From contig OX344758.2 in assembly GCA_947034885.2 (NCBI GenBank), positions 5,148,501-5,212,500 of the forward strand: a DNA stretch of 64,000 nucleotides. Direction: 5' to 3'. Source of the stretch: Thuidium tamariscinum (Eukaryota; Streptophyta; Bryopsida; Hypnales; Thuidiaceae). The notes beneath the pieces are model-generated. The model was not told where the DNA came from. It was given only the letters and a program-made list of their open reading frames with translations, and made no database searches. How positions within the stretch are numbered: the first letter of the stretch is position 1; the number at the start of each line of letters is the position of its first letter. Of the stretch, positions 1 to 12,160 are shown in pieces. The position numbers and the translations under genes were made by a program.

Positions 1-1574
1 TTCTCTCTGGAAGGATGCAAAAGGGACCTTGCCTCTGTGCCTCAGTGGTACAGTAAACAAAGTTGTGAACTCTTTGTAGAATTTGTACTTGCTCAAGACG
101 GGCAGGGAGAACTGACCCCCTCGCTCGGCCACTTGGGTAAAACGCTGTAATTTTTTATTTTTCACAGAATTTTTTTTTTTGAAATTTTGAATTCATATTT
201 GCGATCAGAGACCGCAAATTAGCTAGAGGGTGATGAAAGTAGGGGTGATCACGGCCCAAACTAGGTTTTTTTTTGTTTTGATTGCACCTCTGGTAAAACA
301 TGGTAAGGCCGAGTGAGGGGGCCAATCCGCCCAGATCCTCAAGACTCAAGAGGGGACGAGTAACTCAGTCTTTAGCTTCCGGCACAGGCTGAATTCAGTC
401 TTGCTGAAAAGTCGTGGCTACCGTGATTCCCCGAAGTCTCAGTCCGATGAAAGGTTTTCGTACGAGAGTTTCAGTTCCCCTACTCACCGCCCTGCAACTG
501 AACTTTGGCTCTGACATGTAAATCTCCCAACCTCACTCACTTCACGGTAACTTTACACCGGTTCGTAACTGAAGTTCGAGTAGAGATTTACAAAGCAACG
601 ACGGAAACCTCCGAGAAATGCAGTGATTTGTGCAGTCAGTGAGGACGGAGGGGCCGACGTGCAAATTTAGATCCACTAGCACACTCAGTTGGCGGTCAGT
701 CTGCGCCGGGGCGGGAATCATTCTTTGCCCAGATTCTTCCTCCACGGCATTTTCTCCCACTCCAACCGACTTTTTCACTTTCACATGAGCTCGATCTACG
801 CTGCCTGCAGTTTCTGAGTTGACTAATGACTTCCTAACAACTAAGTTATTGCAATCTAATTTCTTCTGTCTGTTTGTGGCAAACTAACAAAACTTGTCGG
901 TTGCGGATTGCGGACTGACCTCACTGGCGGCATCAAGTTTTGGACGCTTCGTTAATTTAGTCACCCACATACCGGATGCATCCGCCAGGAAGCCTTCGCT
1001 TCTGCAATTCAGGTAGTCTAGTGCATCTAACTTACAATTCCGCTTTTGATTTCGATTGACTGAAGGGAGTCAAGGGACAGTAGAACTACGGAAATCAAAC
1101 ATTTGACTACCTGATCGGCAGCCCTGGCATCTTACGGAGTATTAAAGTTCATTGCAGTCAAGTGGTTCACGAATCTCGAGGCAGATTCAGCTCATTGCTA
1201 ATTCCTACACAATACTCCTATGACTAGCAATCCTGTACAGGACAGTGGTGCAATCTCAGTGGAAGGCAGGCAGGCACTTTCTTCTATACAGAACTGACCG
1301 AAGCAATGATGGAATGATGCAAATTGGAATATGATTTCTCCATAGTATAACATTGTCCGTCAATCATGATTGAATGTGACGACTGGAATAATTCGAAACG
1401 CCCGAAATCACAACTTAGAAAAACATGGATGGTCAGGACGTTCTCCATTTGTGACCCCAAACAGATTACAAAAATATAACATGCACTTCATCAACACTAG
1501 TAGAAATGGGGCTCTCATAGACCAGACAAAATCGTACTATTGAAGTGCCCTATACACGGTCTGAATACACGGTC
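1..1574. other. Balanced-composition region, no gene recognised
   Basis: Base composition is clearly higher in GC than the AT-rich DNA that follows from about 1.6 kb. Only short open frames occur (for example an 80-codon minus-strand frame at 542-784), and none resembles a known protein or shows convincing splice structure. The stretch could be the flank or untranslated part of a gene lying left of the window. It contains one small TIR element, listed separately. Confidence 0.4.
114..323. mobile_element. Small TIR element (MITE-like), about 210 bp
   Basis: The left end reads GACCCCCTCGCTCGGCC and the right end GGCCGAGTGAGGGGGCC, which are inverted copies with about two mismatches. GGTAAAAC follows the left end and its inverse GTAAAAC-type sequence precedes the right end, so the inverted repeat extends about 30 bp. 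The interior is AT-rich with no coding potential. I could not identify a clear target-site duplication, so the superfamily is unknown. Confidence 0.55.
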
Positions 1575-1578
1575 TTAA

Positions 1579-1866
1579 GGTAGGAGGCTCAAACTCCGAC
1601 CAGAGGTACATTTCTCTTTCTTCAATGTACCTACTCTGCACATTTCAAGAGGTGGTCGCTTTTGATGACCCACAAATAACCACTTTTTTCCAACTTTGAA
1701 AATTTCTAATTGATTCCACAAAGTTACAAAAAATATGAAACAACTTGGATTAGATGCCTATTCCACTTGTCTTTCAAGGAAAATTTACTGAAAAATATTT
1801 CAAGATGGTTCACTTCCCCAAAATTTGGTTCTAGCCTATAAATGGTCAATTTATGGACCTCCTACC
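1579..1866. mobile_element. TTAA-flanked TIR element (type H), 288 bp
   Basis: The ends are GGTAGGAGG and CCTCCTACC, and each is directly flanked by TTAA. That fits a 4-bp TTAA target duplication. The interior is non-coding. Part of the interior (around the words GAAACAACTTG and GATTCC) recurs in decayed form near 20.05-20.24 kb, next to another CTCTTACCTTA end, so this is a repeat family rather than a chance palindrome. Confidence 0.6.
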
Positions 1867-1934
1867 TTAATATGAATGAGTTCTTTGGCCGTGTTCAAGT
1901 AGAATGGCACGAGCATTCCATTTAAATGACACAA

Positions 1935-2620
1935 GGGCAATTGCAAGAAACACCTATTGATTTTGTTGTTTTTTCATGATTTTTTGGGTAATATTTTAAA
2001 ATTAGAAAATCAATTTAAATTTTTTTTAAAAATATGACTAATGTATACACCTTTAAGATGAAGGTAACAAGGAAGGAATTGCATAGAAAAATTCTCTAAG
2101 TAGGAGAACTTGAAAAGTGCTAAATCTCAAGAAAATACATATCTTCATGTTTTAATTAGGAAAAAATAGTGAAAATAAGTAAATACACAAAATAAAAAAC
2201 TAGCCATTTGCAACAACTTTATGGAGATGGTCATTCATGAAAAAATCCACCAAAATAATATTTTATATGTTTCAAAATACAAGCAGAAGGAAGCTCACTT
2301 TGTAGACTTCTACACCACATAAAATTAACTATTTTTAAAAATCCTTCTCTAAAGAGCTAGAAGTCTACTAGAAAACCATCTCATCCAAATTTCATCTCAA
2401 AATCATTAAAAAATAAGTTACTTTCTAACACTAAAAAACTCTAAACTGCAAAATATGACATTCAATTGGGGCTAGGCTGATCAGGGTCTATTTTTGGATA
2501 GTAAATTATTTTTGAAAATTAGGAAAAAATTAGGGGATGTATACGATAGTCATGAATACCTTTGCTATAAATCTTAAGTCATTTGAATCCAAAATGAAAT
2601 TTGAGCTTATTGTTATATGA
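1935..2620 (+). mobile_element. Type A TIR element, 3' end lost
   Basis: It begins GGGCAATTGCAAGAAACACC, the terminal sequence shared by all the GGGTNATTGCAAGAAA elements. The body matches the type A copies at 28.8, 32.5 and 56.0 kb over most of their length, including a stretch ATGTATACACCTTTAAGATG near the 5' end. The expected inverted terminus near 2.6 kb is missing, so this copy is truncated or decayed at the right. The right boundary is approximate. Confidence 0.65.
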
Positions 2621-2976
2621 TTTTATACTTGGGTACTATTTGAAATAAAAAAATTTTATTCAACAAAACCAATAAATTTTTCTATCTTACAAGGAAATTT
2701 CAAAAAAATTCACTAAAAAATTGAGATCATAAGAACCTATCTAGAATCTATTTTGTTCCTCAAGGGATACTAATCTTTTAAAATTTAAGATTTGAAGTAT
2801 ATATTTTGTATTGTAATTTAATTTTTAATTTTCACAATATAATTCTTTTTTAAATTTACAAAGTTATTTACATTTCTTGCATTATATTGTTGCAAATTAT
2901 CTAGACAAAATTGGAGTTCTTCACTTATATTTTTAAAACATTTTTCAATTCATTACGTTCATTATCTTGGTTTTGA

Positions 2977-3179
2977 CACTACAAGAGAAAGGGGTGTTTT
3001 AAGTAGTATCCTAGACATCACGTCTTTTAAGTAATGTCTTTTAAGTAAGGTTTTAAGTAAAATTTTACTAAAAAGACTGTCTTTTTAGTAAAATTTTACT
3101 TAAAACCTTACTTAAAAGACATTACTTAAAAGACGTGATGTCTAGGACACTACTTAAAACACCCCTTTCTCTTGTAGTG
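2977..3179. mobile_element. CACTA-type foldback MITE, 203 bp
   Basis: The element starts CACTACAAGAGAAAGGGG and ends with its inverse, CCCCTTTCTCTTGTAGTG. Both outer ends are flanked by TGA, a 3-bp target duplication. CACTACAAGA termini and 3-bp duplications are the hallmarks of plant CACTA (En/Spm) transposons. The whole interior is also palindromic, meeting at about 3077, so RNA from it would form a near-perfect hairpin of about 100 bp. There is no coding capacity. Confidence 0.85.
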
Positions 3180-3182
3180 TGA

Positions 3183-4156
3183 AGTTAGAATAATAGACTT
3201 TCTTGAATTTTTTGAGAATGATAAATTTCATTTTGAAGCTCAACGTCTTTTCCTTAAAGTTGGAAAGACAAAAATTTATTGATTTCTTGAAGAAGGGAGT
3301 AAAGAAGGGTGATTTCATTTTTATAATTTTGCCACATATTACAATAGTATCTTGAAGTGCTTGCCATTTCTAATTTCATAATAATAGCTTTTTTGTATTC
3401 TTAAACATTAAGATAATTCTTCATTGCAATAAGTGTGTTATATTATATATTTTCATTTTTATTTTTTTAAAGAAGAATTTAGAAAAAGAAAATTCTTTTT
3501 GACAATTCCCTTTAGATTTTAAACTCTAATATATATGAAAAATTAGATTATAGGATTTTGTTTACATTTTGAAGAGAATACATACCATTTAACATATGTA
3601 TTTTAGGCTTTATGAAAAAAAATCTATTCTTTTCAATTGAAATTTGCAAAGAACTATTTTTCAACCACCATGAATTTAAAATTATACACTTCATTCTTTC
3701 ATCACCTAGAGACCTTCCCCACCAATGGGATCAAAATGTAGTAGAAAAAGTTACTCAAGCAAAATCTAAGGTAACTTTTACCTTGTGAGGGATTTTTAAG
3801 GAGAAAGTCATATGAGACTATTGTTTGAATGCAACCAAGGTTAAATTAAAGTAGAAAGGATTCAAAATAGATAACTGATGATATATAATGTTTTATTACT
3901 TTGTCACATTTTATAGCCAAATTATTTACACCAAGACAAATAGATCATTATCTTTAGAGTTTTTACACAATACAACATTATCTTCATAAATAATCTTCTC
4001 CCCAATTAGTTTTGCACCAATGCAATTTCTTCTTCAATAACTACCAATCACTAGTAATTCAATCAAATAAACAAGTTGTAATCACTACAACCACAATCAT
4101 TTCAATTGACATCAAAGGTCTACTTCAAAGGCTGGGGGAGCTATATTTTTTTGGTT
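3183..4156. other. AT-rich spacer, nothing recognised
   Basis: AT-rich DNA between the two CACTA hairpins. The only frame near its right edge runs into the second hairpin and has no protein-like character. No RNA gene or end of an element was seen. Confidence 0.5.
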
Positions 4157-4354
4157 CAAGAGAAAGGGGTGTTTTAAGTAGTGTCCTAGACATCACGTCT
4201 TTTAAGTAATGTCTTTTAAGTAAGGTTTTAAGTAAAATTTTACTAAAAAGACAGTCTTTTTAGTAAAATTTTATTTAAAACCTTACTTAAAAGACATTAC
4301 TTAAAAGACGTGATGTCTAGGACACTACTTAAAACACCCCTTTCTCTTGTAGTG
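4157..4354. mobile_element. Second CACTA-type foldback MITE, 5' tip missing
   Basis: This is almost identical to the hairpin at 2977-3179 across both arms, with only a few substitutions. The 3' end is intact (CTCTTGTAGTG). The 5' end begins at CAAGAGAAAGGGG, so the outermost CACTA is gone. The high identity of the two copies 1.2 kb apart suggests fairly recent activity or a local duplication. Confidence 0.8.
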
Positions 4355-6079
4355 TAAGGATCTCCTAAACAAATTGCTTTCTTATTCAAGGTATTGTGAA
4401 AAATAATACTTGTTTCATATTTATTAGTCTAAAGCATGCACATTATCACTTAAATGGATAATTAGGCTAGCAAAGTAGGATATTGATATTATTTATATCA
4501 TAACCAAGTCCAAGTAAAAAGAATTCTTATTACAATGAACTAATTCAAAATAATTCTATGTAATTTTCAGTCTTGGATGTACATATATAGTGTGTCTTCA
4601 CAATAGTGTTAAGACATCAAAGTAAAAATCTATTCTTCTATTTTGAAGTTAGGGATTATCAATCTTCATCAATCATTTCAATGCCTTGTTATATAATTTG
4701 ACACTTGCTTGCATATATGTTGATTGAAGTCACAATTTCTACCATTGCCAATTAGATACATCTCTACCATATATAGGATAGGAGAAAAATTAATACAATT
4801 ATGAAATTTTAAATCAACGTCATGCAAACACATAAATAAATAAATGTTTGAAAACATTTAATGCAACCATTACATAGAGTGGTCACCTTCATGATCATAA
4901 TGAACTTGAATGTATTTCTCTATTGTGTTGATGTACAAATACTTGAATATGGATTGCTTGTCTCTCAAGCTTGTTTGAGGAAATCTTCTTTGGACTTTCT
5001 TTATCCAATAGGATTGTATAGTACAAAAAGAATGTAGGATCTAATATACAAGGTATATCTAAGCTTGGAATTTTGTAAGGATGTGGTTCTTCTAATTTCT
5101 TGAAAATATTGAAAGAACAGACACTTCATCTTCATATCATATCGTATGTCATTCTCTATATGTCTTCTAAGTAGTTCCAATTAACTACATCACTAGGCTT
5201 TCCCCAATCATTCAACTAATAATTGCTGGAGTGACATGAATTCCATTTCTCCAATCATCAAAGACAAGTAAAGTAAATAAAGGATATTTGGTCAAGTTGG
5301 TATCTCTAGGAGATCACTTGTTATTTAAGATATACACCTGAGTTAAGAAGGTATTTTATATTAGGCTATTTACCTTAATTCTTGTATATAAGGTGATTGT
5401 GTTTTTACATAAAAATCTATAAAGGGCATATTTTCAATACCCTATAGTTTTGTAAATTCATTCTTGTGGTTTTTTAAATGGGGCTATCTTACATTTAGAA
5501 TTTAAGTGTTGAATTTTTTCCTACCACCACTTTTCTTTACAAAATTTTCTTTCCTTTTATTACATACATGTATAGGATATACACCATGAAACTAACAACA
5601 ATCAATTAGTTCAAGTTCTATTGATGAAGTGATAGTTTTTAACCTCTAAAGGCCAATTGTTCATTGATAAACAATTGAAAATCTAGGTAGGTTCATATGA
5701 AGTGAATTTTGATTAGATGTTCATAAAATTTTGACACAAGATATGAACATGTATGTCTTTAAGTAAAAATATAACTTTTTCCAAGTGGGGATCCAAGTCA
5801 AAGTTATAATCTTCTAAATTTTCTTGGTAGGTTGGGCAATTTGGGCATCTTTGGTACATCTTTTGCAAAAACATTCATCAACTTTTGAAATTTGGCAAAT
5901 ATACAACTTATAAAATATGGCATTAGAGTGTCCTAAGAAAATTTAGTTCTCAATTCACATTCTAAGAGAAGTCAAACTTTATTAGTTATATTGGGGCACC
6001 TTAAAAAAATATTTTATTCTAATTGCAAGTTTTATTATTTTCAACCTATGAAGTCAAAATTCTTGAACATCTTGAAAAT
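4355..6079. other. AT-rich spacer with transposon fragments
   Basis: No gene is seen. About 5309-5430 starts AGGAGATCACTTG and matches, in reverse, the right end of the type E elements at 10.4 and 26.0 kb, including the words TATACACCTGAGTTAAGA. From about 5639 the sequence TTAACCTCTAAAGG resembles the left end of the decayed type F element at 22.95 kb. No complete element can be bounded here. Confidence 0.45.
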
Positions 6080-6166
6080 TAAAAAAAAACATTTGAAATT
6101 TTGGATTATGTGAAAAAAGATTTTCTTTCCACATAATCCAAAAATTTCAAATGTTTTTTTTAATTT
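6080..6166. repeat. Inverted repeat abutting a minisatellite
   Basis: Two arms of about 33 bp, each containing CATTTGAAATTTT(T)GGATTATGTG or its inverse, flank a short loop around 6114-6131. The right arm runs straight into the 16-bp tandem array, so the hairpin forms the array's left boundary. Confidence 0.8.
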
Positions 6167-6630
6167 TATTAAATTTTAATTTTATTAAATTTTAATTTTA
6201 TTAAATTTTAATTTTATTAAATTTTAATTTTATTAAATTTTAATTTTATTAAATTTTAATTTTATTAAATTTTAATTTTATTAAATTTTAATTTTATTAA
6301 ATTTTAATTTTATTAAATTTTAATTTTATTAAATTTTAATTTTATTAAATTTTAATTTTATTAAATTTTAATTTTATTAAATTTTAATTTTATTAAATTT
6401 TAATTTTATTAAATTTTAATTTTATTAAATTTTAATTTTATTAAATTTTAATTTTATTAAATTTTAATTTTATTAAATTTTAATTTTATTAAATTTTAAT
6501 TTTATTAAATTTTAATTTTATTAAATTTTAATTTTATTAAATTTTAATTTTATTAAATTTTAATTTTATTAAATTTTAATTTTATTAAATTTTAATTTTA
6601 TTAAATTTTAATTTTATTAAATTTTAATTT
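6161..6630. repeat. 16-bp AT-only minisatellite, about 29 copies
   Basis: The unit TTTTATTAAATTTTAA is repeated head to tail with essentially no variation for about 470 bp. It consists only of A and T. Such perfect homogeneity implies recent expansion or ongoing turnover. The array's exact length may be an assembly estimate, since reads shorter than it could not span it. Confidence 0.95.
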
Positions 6631-7023
6631 AAAATAAAAAAATTCTTCATTGCACAAGAAAACATCAAAAAATGACTAGTATATTGCCAATGTATTCAAC
6701 CCCTTTCATTGTAGGTTGATTTAGAATAACCTAAATTCCATATTTGCTTTTGAAATTTTTCATGAATGAACCTAACATCATATATACATAAATGGTCAAG
6801 AAAGTTTATTCTCAAAAGGCTTGAAGGTCATTGCCTTTGTTTTGTAGGAATAAAAGAAAATTCTCATCTCTAACATTGTAATCTTTCAATCTACAATGTT
6901 AAATGGGCTAAATGTTTTTTTAGATATTTCCTTATTAGTTCAATAAACTTTTGTATGATTGGAATTTTTTTTAAAATTGGACAATGCATTTAAAATTGGC
7001 TATTTGGACTTTTTTCTTCCAAA

Positions 7024-8750
7024 GGGTAATTGCAAGAAAGGGTTGTACTATTTGGTGTCACTATTCAAGTGATTTTCATGCCATTGGTTATAACTTTTGG
7101 GGAATTAAGCCAATGTACTTGAAATTTTTATCGAAGATGTCCAACTTGATAGTAATAAGATTCATTATTTTTCAGAAATTTTCAAAAATTATTTTCTAAT
7201 TAAATATTAATTTAGCTAATTTGTCACACTTTGCGATTTACTCAGGTCGGTCACTCTTTGTATGTTTCATACCCCTCTGTGTGGCAAGGGGGTATTTTGG
7301 GGGGGGCTATTTACTTGGAAGGCTCAAATAAATGATCCCCTATAATTACATAATTTGTGAAAATGTCCTATATTATGGCACCCTATACTTACTTATATTA
7401 TATAGGTGAAAGTATTTTTTTGTAGGGTATTTATTTTATAAGGAAAAAAAGTGAATTGAAGAGAAAGTTAAAAGCAAGAAGATTAGAGAAAAGATAAAGG
7501 AAATTTGCTTAAAAAGTTGAGATGTTTACTTTGCTCAATATTATTTTCCGTTGTCACACCCTTTTGTATATAGAATTTAGTCAAGTGAACTAGTATGATA
7601 GTTTTACCACTTGCAATACACAAAAATCCAAAAATTGAATGTATAAGAACTTCTACAGTGTATGAAAAACATAGTTTGATAATACATGAAAGGAAAACAA
7701 TAGAATCATGGTTTATAGAAATTGTAATGCTTTGAAAAGTGAGACACAGATCGCAATGGAAAGTTCACGTAACCCTAATTTGAAGCTCAAAGTCCATTCA
7801 CACAGATTCAATTACATCTCTATAATCCCTATTTTCATCCATCCAAGGTCTATTACTCAGTACAACACAACAACTAGCTATGCAAACATCGTGTAACACC
7901 TTTATACTCTAACTACTTTGTACAACCAGTTATGCAAACATCATCTACCACCTTTATACTCTAACTCCTTTGTACAACCAACTCTAAATAAAACTGACCC
8001 TACTAAATACAATTTTTAAGATCCTAATTTCTAGTCCTTAAATTATATATAAATTTTTTTAATACTTGAGAATTTTTAGCTACCTATTTTACTTATAATG
8101 CATCTTTGATTTTGAAAGTCCCCTACTTTATTTGTAAATCCTTTATATATTTTACCTTGAAACAATAAAATCCATGCTATATTATGCCGCACATGGTTTT
8201 TAAAATGTGGGAAGTGACCCATCCGAGGCAATTTAGGGTTTTTTAGTACTGCGAAGTATCCAAAATTAGTGATGTAGACTTGAAATTTATGTGGTCTATT
8301 CCCACACTATAGATCCATGTGTCCACCAAATTTTTTTTTTAAACATTATTTTATATCCTCTACATTCATGCAAATAGGGACCTCTTGTGCATGCAATTCT
8401 GAACATTGAAAATGGTTTCAAAATCATTCTTGTGGTGAAATCTCATCACCATTAGTCCTTCTCAAATTGACAATTTTTATTTATTTTTTAAATGTCTTTT
8501 TCCTATTTTTTACAAATTATTACAAAAAAAAATGTAAAAGTGCTCATTTTCATGATATTTTGCACTTGTCTAGTTCACCTACTTAGAAAAATTTCCTTTG
8601 TTTTTCTTTCATAGGGTACCTTCTTCTCCAAGAAATAGACATTGAACATATTTTTTATTAAATTTTTTTTCTATTTTTAAAGTACTCTAAAAAAAATGAG
8701 TACTATTCTAAAACGAGACAAAAAATGGGAGGCCTTTCTTGCAATCACCC
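7024..8750 (+). mobile_element. Type C TIR element split by an hAT-like insertion
   Basis: The left end is GGGTAATTGCAAGAAAGGG and the right end CCTTTCTTGCAATCACCC, flanked by the 4-bp duplication CAAA (7020-7023 and 8751-8754). Subtracting the 987-bp insertion at 7241-8227 and its 8-bp duplication leaves about 732 bp, the normal unit length of this superfamily. The left part matches the arms of the 39.2-kb palindrome and the copy at 20.9 kb. A 71-codon frame at 6984-7199 overlaps it but has no recognisable domain. Confidence 0.8.
7241..8227. mobile_element. hAT-like non-autonomous element nested in type C
   Basis: The left end CTCAGGTCGGTCACTC and the right end (inverse CTCGGATGGGTCACTTC) form imperfect TIRs. 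Flanks are GCGATTTA on the left and GCAATTTA on the right, an 8-bp duplication with one mismatch. Uninterrupted type C copies continue directly across this point, which confirms insertion. An 8-bp duplication suggests hAT. Inside, a segment of about 52 bp near 7875-7980 is tandemly duplicated. No transposase is present. Confidence 0.65.
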
Positions 8751-9132
8751 CAAAACACCCTCCGTGCTTTAGAGAATAAGAAGAAGTTTAACACTAAATA
8801 CTTCTAGAATCTCCATTGAAACTATCCTATAAACATTCTTTTGAATATGATTGTAAATAACATATATGGCTTCAAAGATTGAAGTTAAATGGACTATAAG
8901 TTTTGTCCTTATGTTGTACATTTCAATGTTTAGTTTGTTGAATCCACTAAGGAAAACTTCCTATTCATGCCGAATGAGGCGATTTCAATCACTTATGGTC
9001 AATGTCTTACATTTATACTTAATTTTTAATTATGTACACTATTTGTACCATAGCAAAATTTAGTGAACTACCTTTCATTGTAGATTCCTTAAGCTTGATT
9101 TTATGCATTTTTGTCATCTACATAAAATTATT

Positions 9133-9817
9133 GGGTCATTGCAAGAAACACCGTGCAAATAGCGTAGTGTTTTTAATAGTATTTTTTTCCAAGAATACTT
9201 TAAAATTAGAAAAACAATTTTTTTTAAAAGTGAAAAAATATGTTTCATGTATACACCCTTAAGAAGAAGGTACACTAGAAAAGAAAAGCATAGGAAAAAT
9301 TTGTAAGTAGGAAAACCAATAAAGTGCAAAATCTCATGAAAATTGGTACTTCCATATTTTAATTTGTAAAAAATAGGAAAATAATTTGTTTTTAAACTAA
9401 AAGTTGGACATTTGAGGAGAGTTGATGTTGATGAGATTTGACCAAAAGAACAATCTTAGAACCATCGTCAATGTTCAAAAATTGTGTGCAATGGGAAAAA
9501 ATTTGTACTCATGTGGAGGACATAAAATAACATATTTTAAGATTTCATTTGGAATTTATAGATTTTTACACCTATGCAAATAGACCATGAAAGTTTCATC
9601 TTCAAATCATTAAATCAAGGCACTCATGATGTAGTGAAAACCATAAACTACACAATGTGATAGCTCAACAAAAATGATTTTTAAATATAGAATGATTTTC
9701 TTAATTTCTTGAAATTTTTCATAGTCATTGGACTTGAGCTTCAAAAGTTATAGTAGAGAACAAAAAAGTGACTCACGATGTGCCGAAAAATAGGACCAGT
9801 GTTTCTTGACATGACCC
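9133..9817 (+). mobile_element. Type B TIR element, 685 bp
   Basis: The left end is GGGTCATTGCAAGAAACACC and the right end GGACCAGTGTTTCTTG followed by a slightly mutated ATGACCC. Flanks are TATT and TATA, a near-match for a 4-bp duplication. The interior matches the type B copies at 12.2 and 34.9 kb throughout. Short frames within it are shadows of the AT-rich sequence. Confidence 0.75.
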
Positions 9818-9837
9818 TATATTTGTCAAGGCTAACT

Positions 9838-10021
9838 TATTAATAGAAATTCTTACTACATGATGTTTTTACATAGCCTAATTTATATATAATAGAGTGT
9901 GTAGCATTTCATAGACTCTATAGTAGTCTTACATATTATATACATTTTTTCCCCTTTAAATTAAATGGACCCTGTCTTTTAACTCACATAGTTTTCTAAA
10001 AAACCAAGAGTGATCTCCTTA
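9838..10021 (-). mobile_element. Type E end fragment, inverted
   Basis: This matches, in reverse complement, the first 180 bp of the type E elements at 10.38 and 26.0 kb and ends at GAGTGATCTCC. It lies 360 bp from a complete copy in the opposite orientation. The rest of the element is absent. Confidence 0.65.
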
Positions 10022-10379
10022 CGGTTGGTATCAAAACATGGCATCAATTGTTATATCACCATTATGTCTAAACTTCATGATCATTCCTTTTTGCTGTGGT
10101 GTTTAATTCCAAATAGTAAATAGAAAATTACATACCTCATCCTCTTATACCAAATGAAGATATTCTTAGACTTATCTTGAGTCTACATCTTTACATTCTT
10201 AAATCTATTGCAATGCTTACGCCACATTGACATCTAAGACTAATATCCACACTTTCGCCCAACATAATACGGATCATCAACCTATGTGTAAATGTACCAT
10301 CTTCTCTTGTATGATTATTATGGTGGTAAACAACTTAATCCATTAATGTTTGTGGTCAATTTGAGAGGTGGGCAAAGCC

Positions 10380-11575
10380 CAGGGAGATTACTCGCGATTT
10401 TTAAAAAACTATGTGAGTTAAAAGATAGGGTCTATTTAATTCAAAGGGAATAAATTTTATATATATGTAGAACTACTATAGGGTTCTTGAAATGTCACAT
10501 ATCCTATTATATATAAATTAGGCTATGTATAAACATCATTTAGTAGGAATTCTTATTAATAAATTAGCCTTTACAAATAGGATTCATATAAAAAGTTTGT
10601 AGTACAATGAGTATAGATGTAAACAAAAAATTTTAATTGAATGATAAAACTTACACAATTTAGTAAATCTAAGGATGTTTTTCAAGAGATTTGTTGTTAT
10701 CTTCAAATAATTCTAGCCTGTATATACAAATCTTTCCTTGAGTATACCAATTATGTAACAACATGTAGGAATCTATTGTTCCAAGACAAAAGAATTGAAC
10801 TGTAAATTTACAATGAGGTTGTACTATGGAGATTTGTGTTCACACAAAGTACCGATTAAGAAATTGGTGTAGAGTGTGCAACATTTGCATGGAATCTTTT
10901 CTATACTTTGACACTTCAAACTCTAAATTTGCCTCAACTACTTGAACATATACTTGTAAATGTTTAGAATCATATTCTTTATACTAGTGTTTAATAAACA
11001 CTCTTTTATTTTTTGATTCTAAATTCAAAATCATTGTAAATGCATATGTAAAAATATAATATATAGTCTCTATATTAAAATAGAGGTCATATTCTTGGGT
11101 TAATCTACAATATTTTTAGAGTGTCAATTTGTCATGTTGTTCATGTTATATTACTAGTATTGGTGTTTTTCTTAGTTTTAGTATTATAATCATATTTAAT
11201 ATTTCTATAATGTTTATTATTCATCATATTAGGTTGTCCAAAATACATGGCATAGAATTTAGAATATTTAAAACTATTGTTGCATTCTACATTTTTATTT
11301 GTCATTTGAAATTGTATTACAATACAAGTAGTGCATATATTAAAAAAATAGTGTATATGTAAGACACTACTTTTATAGTGTGTTGTAAATGGATATGAAA
11401 AAATTAGACATATAAATTTGGTATATAAGATAGCCTAACTATAAAAACCAAATGATTGAATTTATATGTAAAAATACGGTCATTTTAATTACGAAAATGA
11501 AGGTAAATAGCCCTATGTTAAATACCCTCTTAACTCAGGTGTATGCTTAAAATTACAAGGAGTGATCTCCCCGGG
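10380..11575 (+). mobile_element. Type E TIR element, about 1.2 kb, possibly Mutator-like
   Basis: The left end is AGGGAGATTACTCG and the right end, read inverted, GGGGAGATCACTCC. The word GGGCAAAGCC occurs directly outside both ends (10370-10379 and 11576-11585). If that is a target duplication, its 10-bp length would suit a Mutator-like element. A second full copy lies at 26.0-27.3 kb with the same interior. The frame at 11129-11362 is AT-rich and hydrophobic but resembles nothing known. Confidence 0.65.
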
Positions 11576-11585
11576 GGGCAAAGCC

Positions 11586-12160
11586 TTTTTACATCAAATG
11601 GGTGAAACTATAATGACTTTTGAAGTTCAATGCCATTCAAAAACTTGACTGTACCGATTGAAGTGCAGACAACAATTTGGTGAGTTGCACTAAATTTTTT
11701 GACAAGAGATGGCGTCTGTACTACATTTTTATAAGTCATCTTGGTGTTCATATCTTTGTTGGTGTATATGCAAGAGCTAAGCTACATTTTTTGAACGTAT
11801 TTCTTCAGGAAAAATTCTTTAGAGTGCTAATTGGACCATGTCATACATCTTTTAGCATCATGACGGATATGAAAAAAGTCTTCAACTTTGGGGAATGCCA
11901 ACTCATGAGCAGTAAGTGTACATTGTACTATCTCATCATCATTTATGCCCATCTTTTTGCATTTATTGTTGTATTTTCAAACGACCCATTGTCAATTTTT
12001 GTATTGCCAAATCCACATGAAAGGTCAAATTGGCATGTTTATTGTCCAAAACACTCCCATTCCTAATTTCCTACATTTGTTCCTTTTGAACAATCTCTTA
12101 AATCCCTACCAAACTGTGCCTACCATTAGAAAGTTTCAAAATCAACCAGAAAGTAGTCAA
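11586..12160 (+). other. Spacer with a 129-codon frame, unrecognised
   Basis: The frame at 11677-12066 is one of the longer ones in the AT-rich part, but it starts at a non-ATG codon and reads as low-complexity AT-derived sequence rich in Phe, Ile and Tyr. I see no domain, promoter or splice pattern and do not regard it as a gene. Confidence 0.3.

Noticed and set aside
10019..10045. TTGGTATCAAAACATGG, resembling a retrotransposon primer-binding site
   Set aside because: It has mismatches to the usual TGGTATCAGAGC, and the adjoining type E sequence has inverted rather than direct terminal structure. No polyprotein follows.
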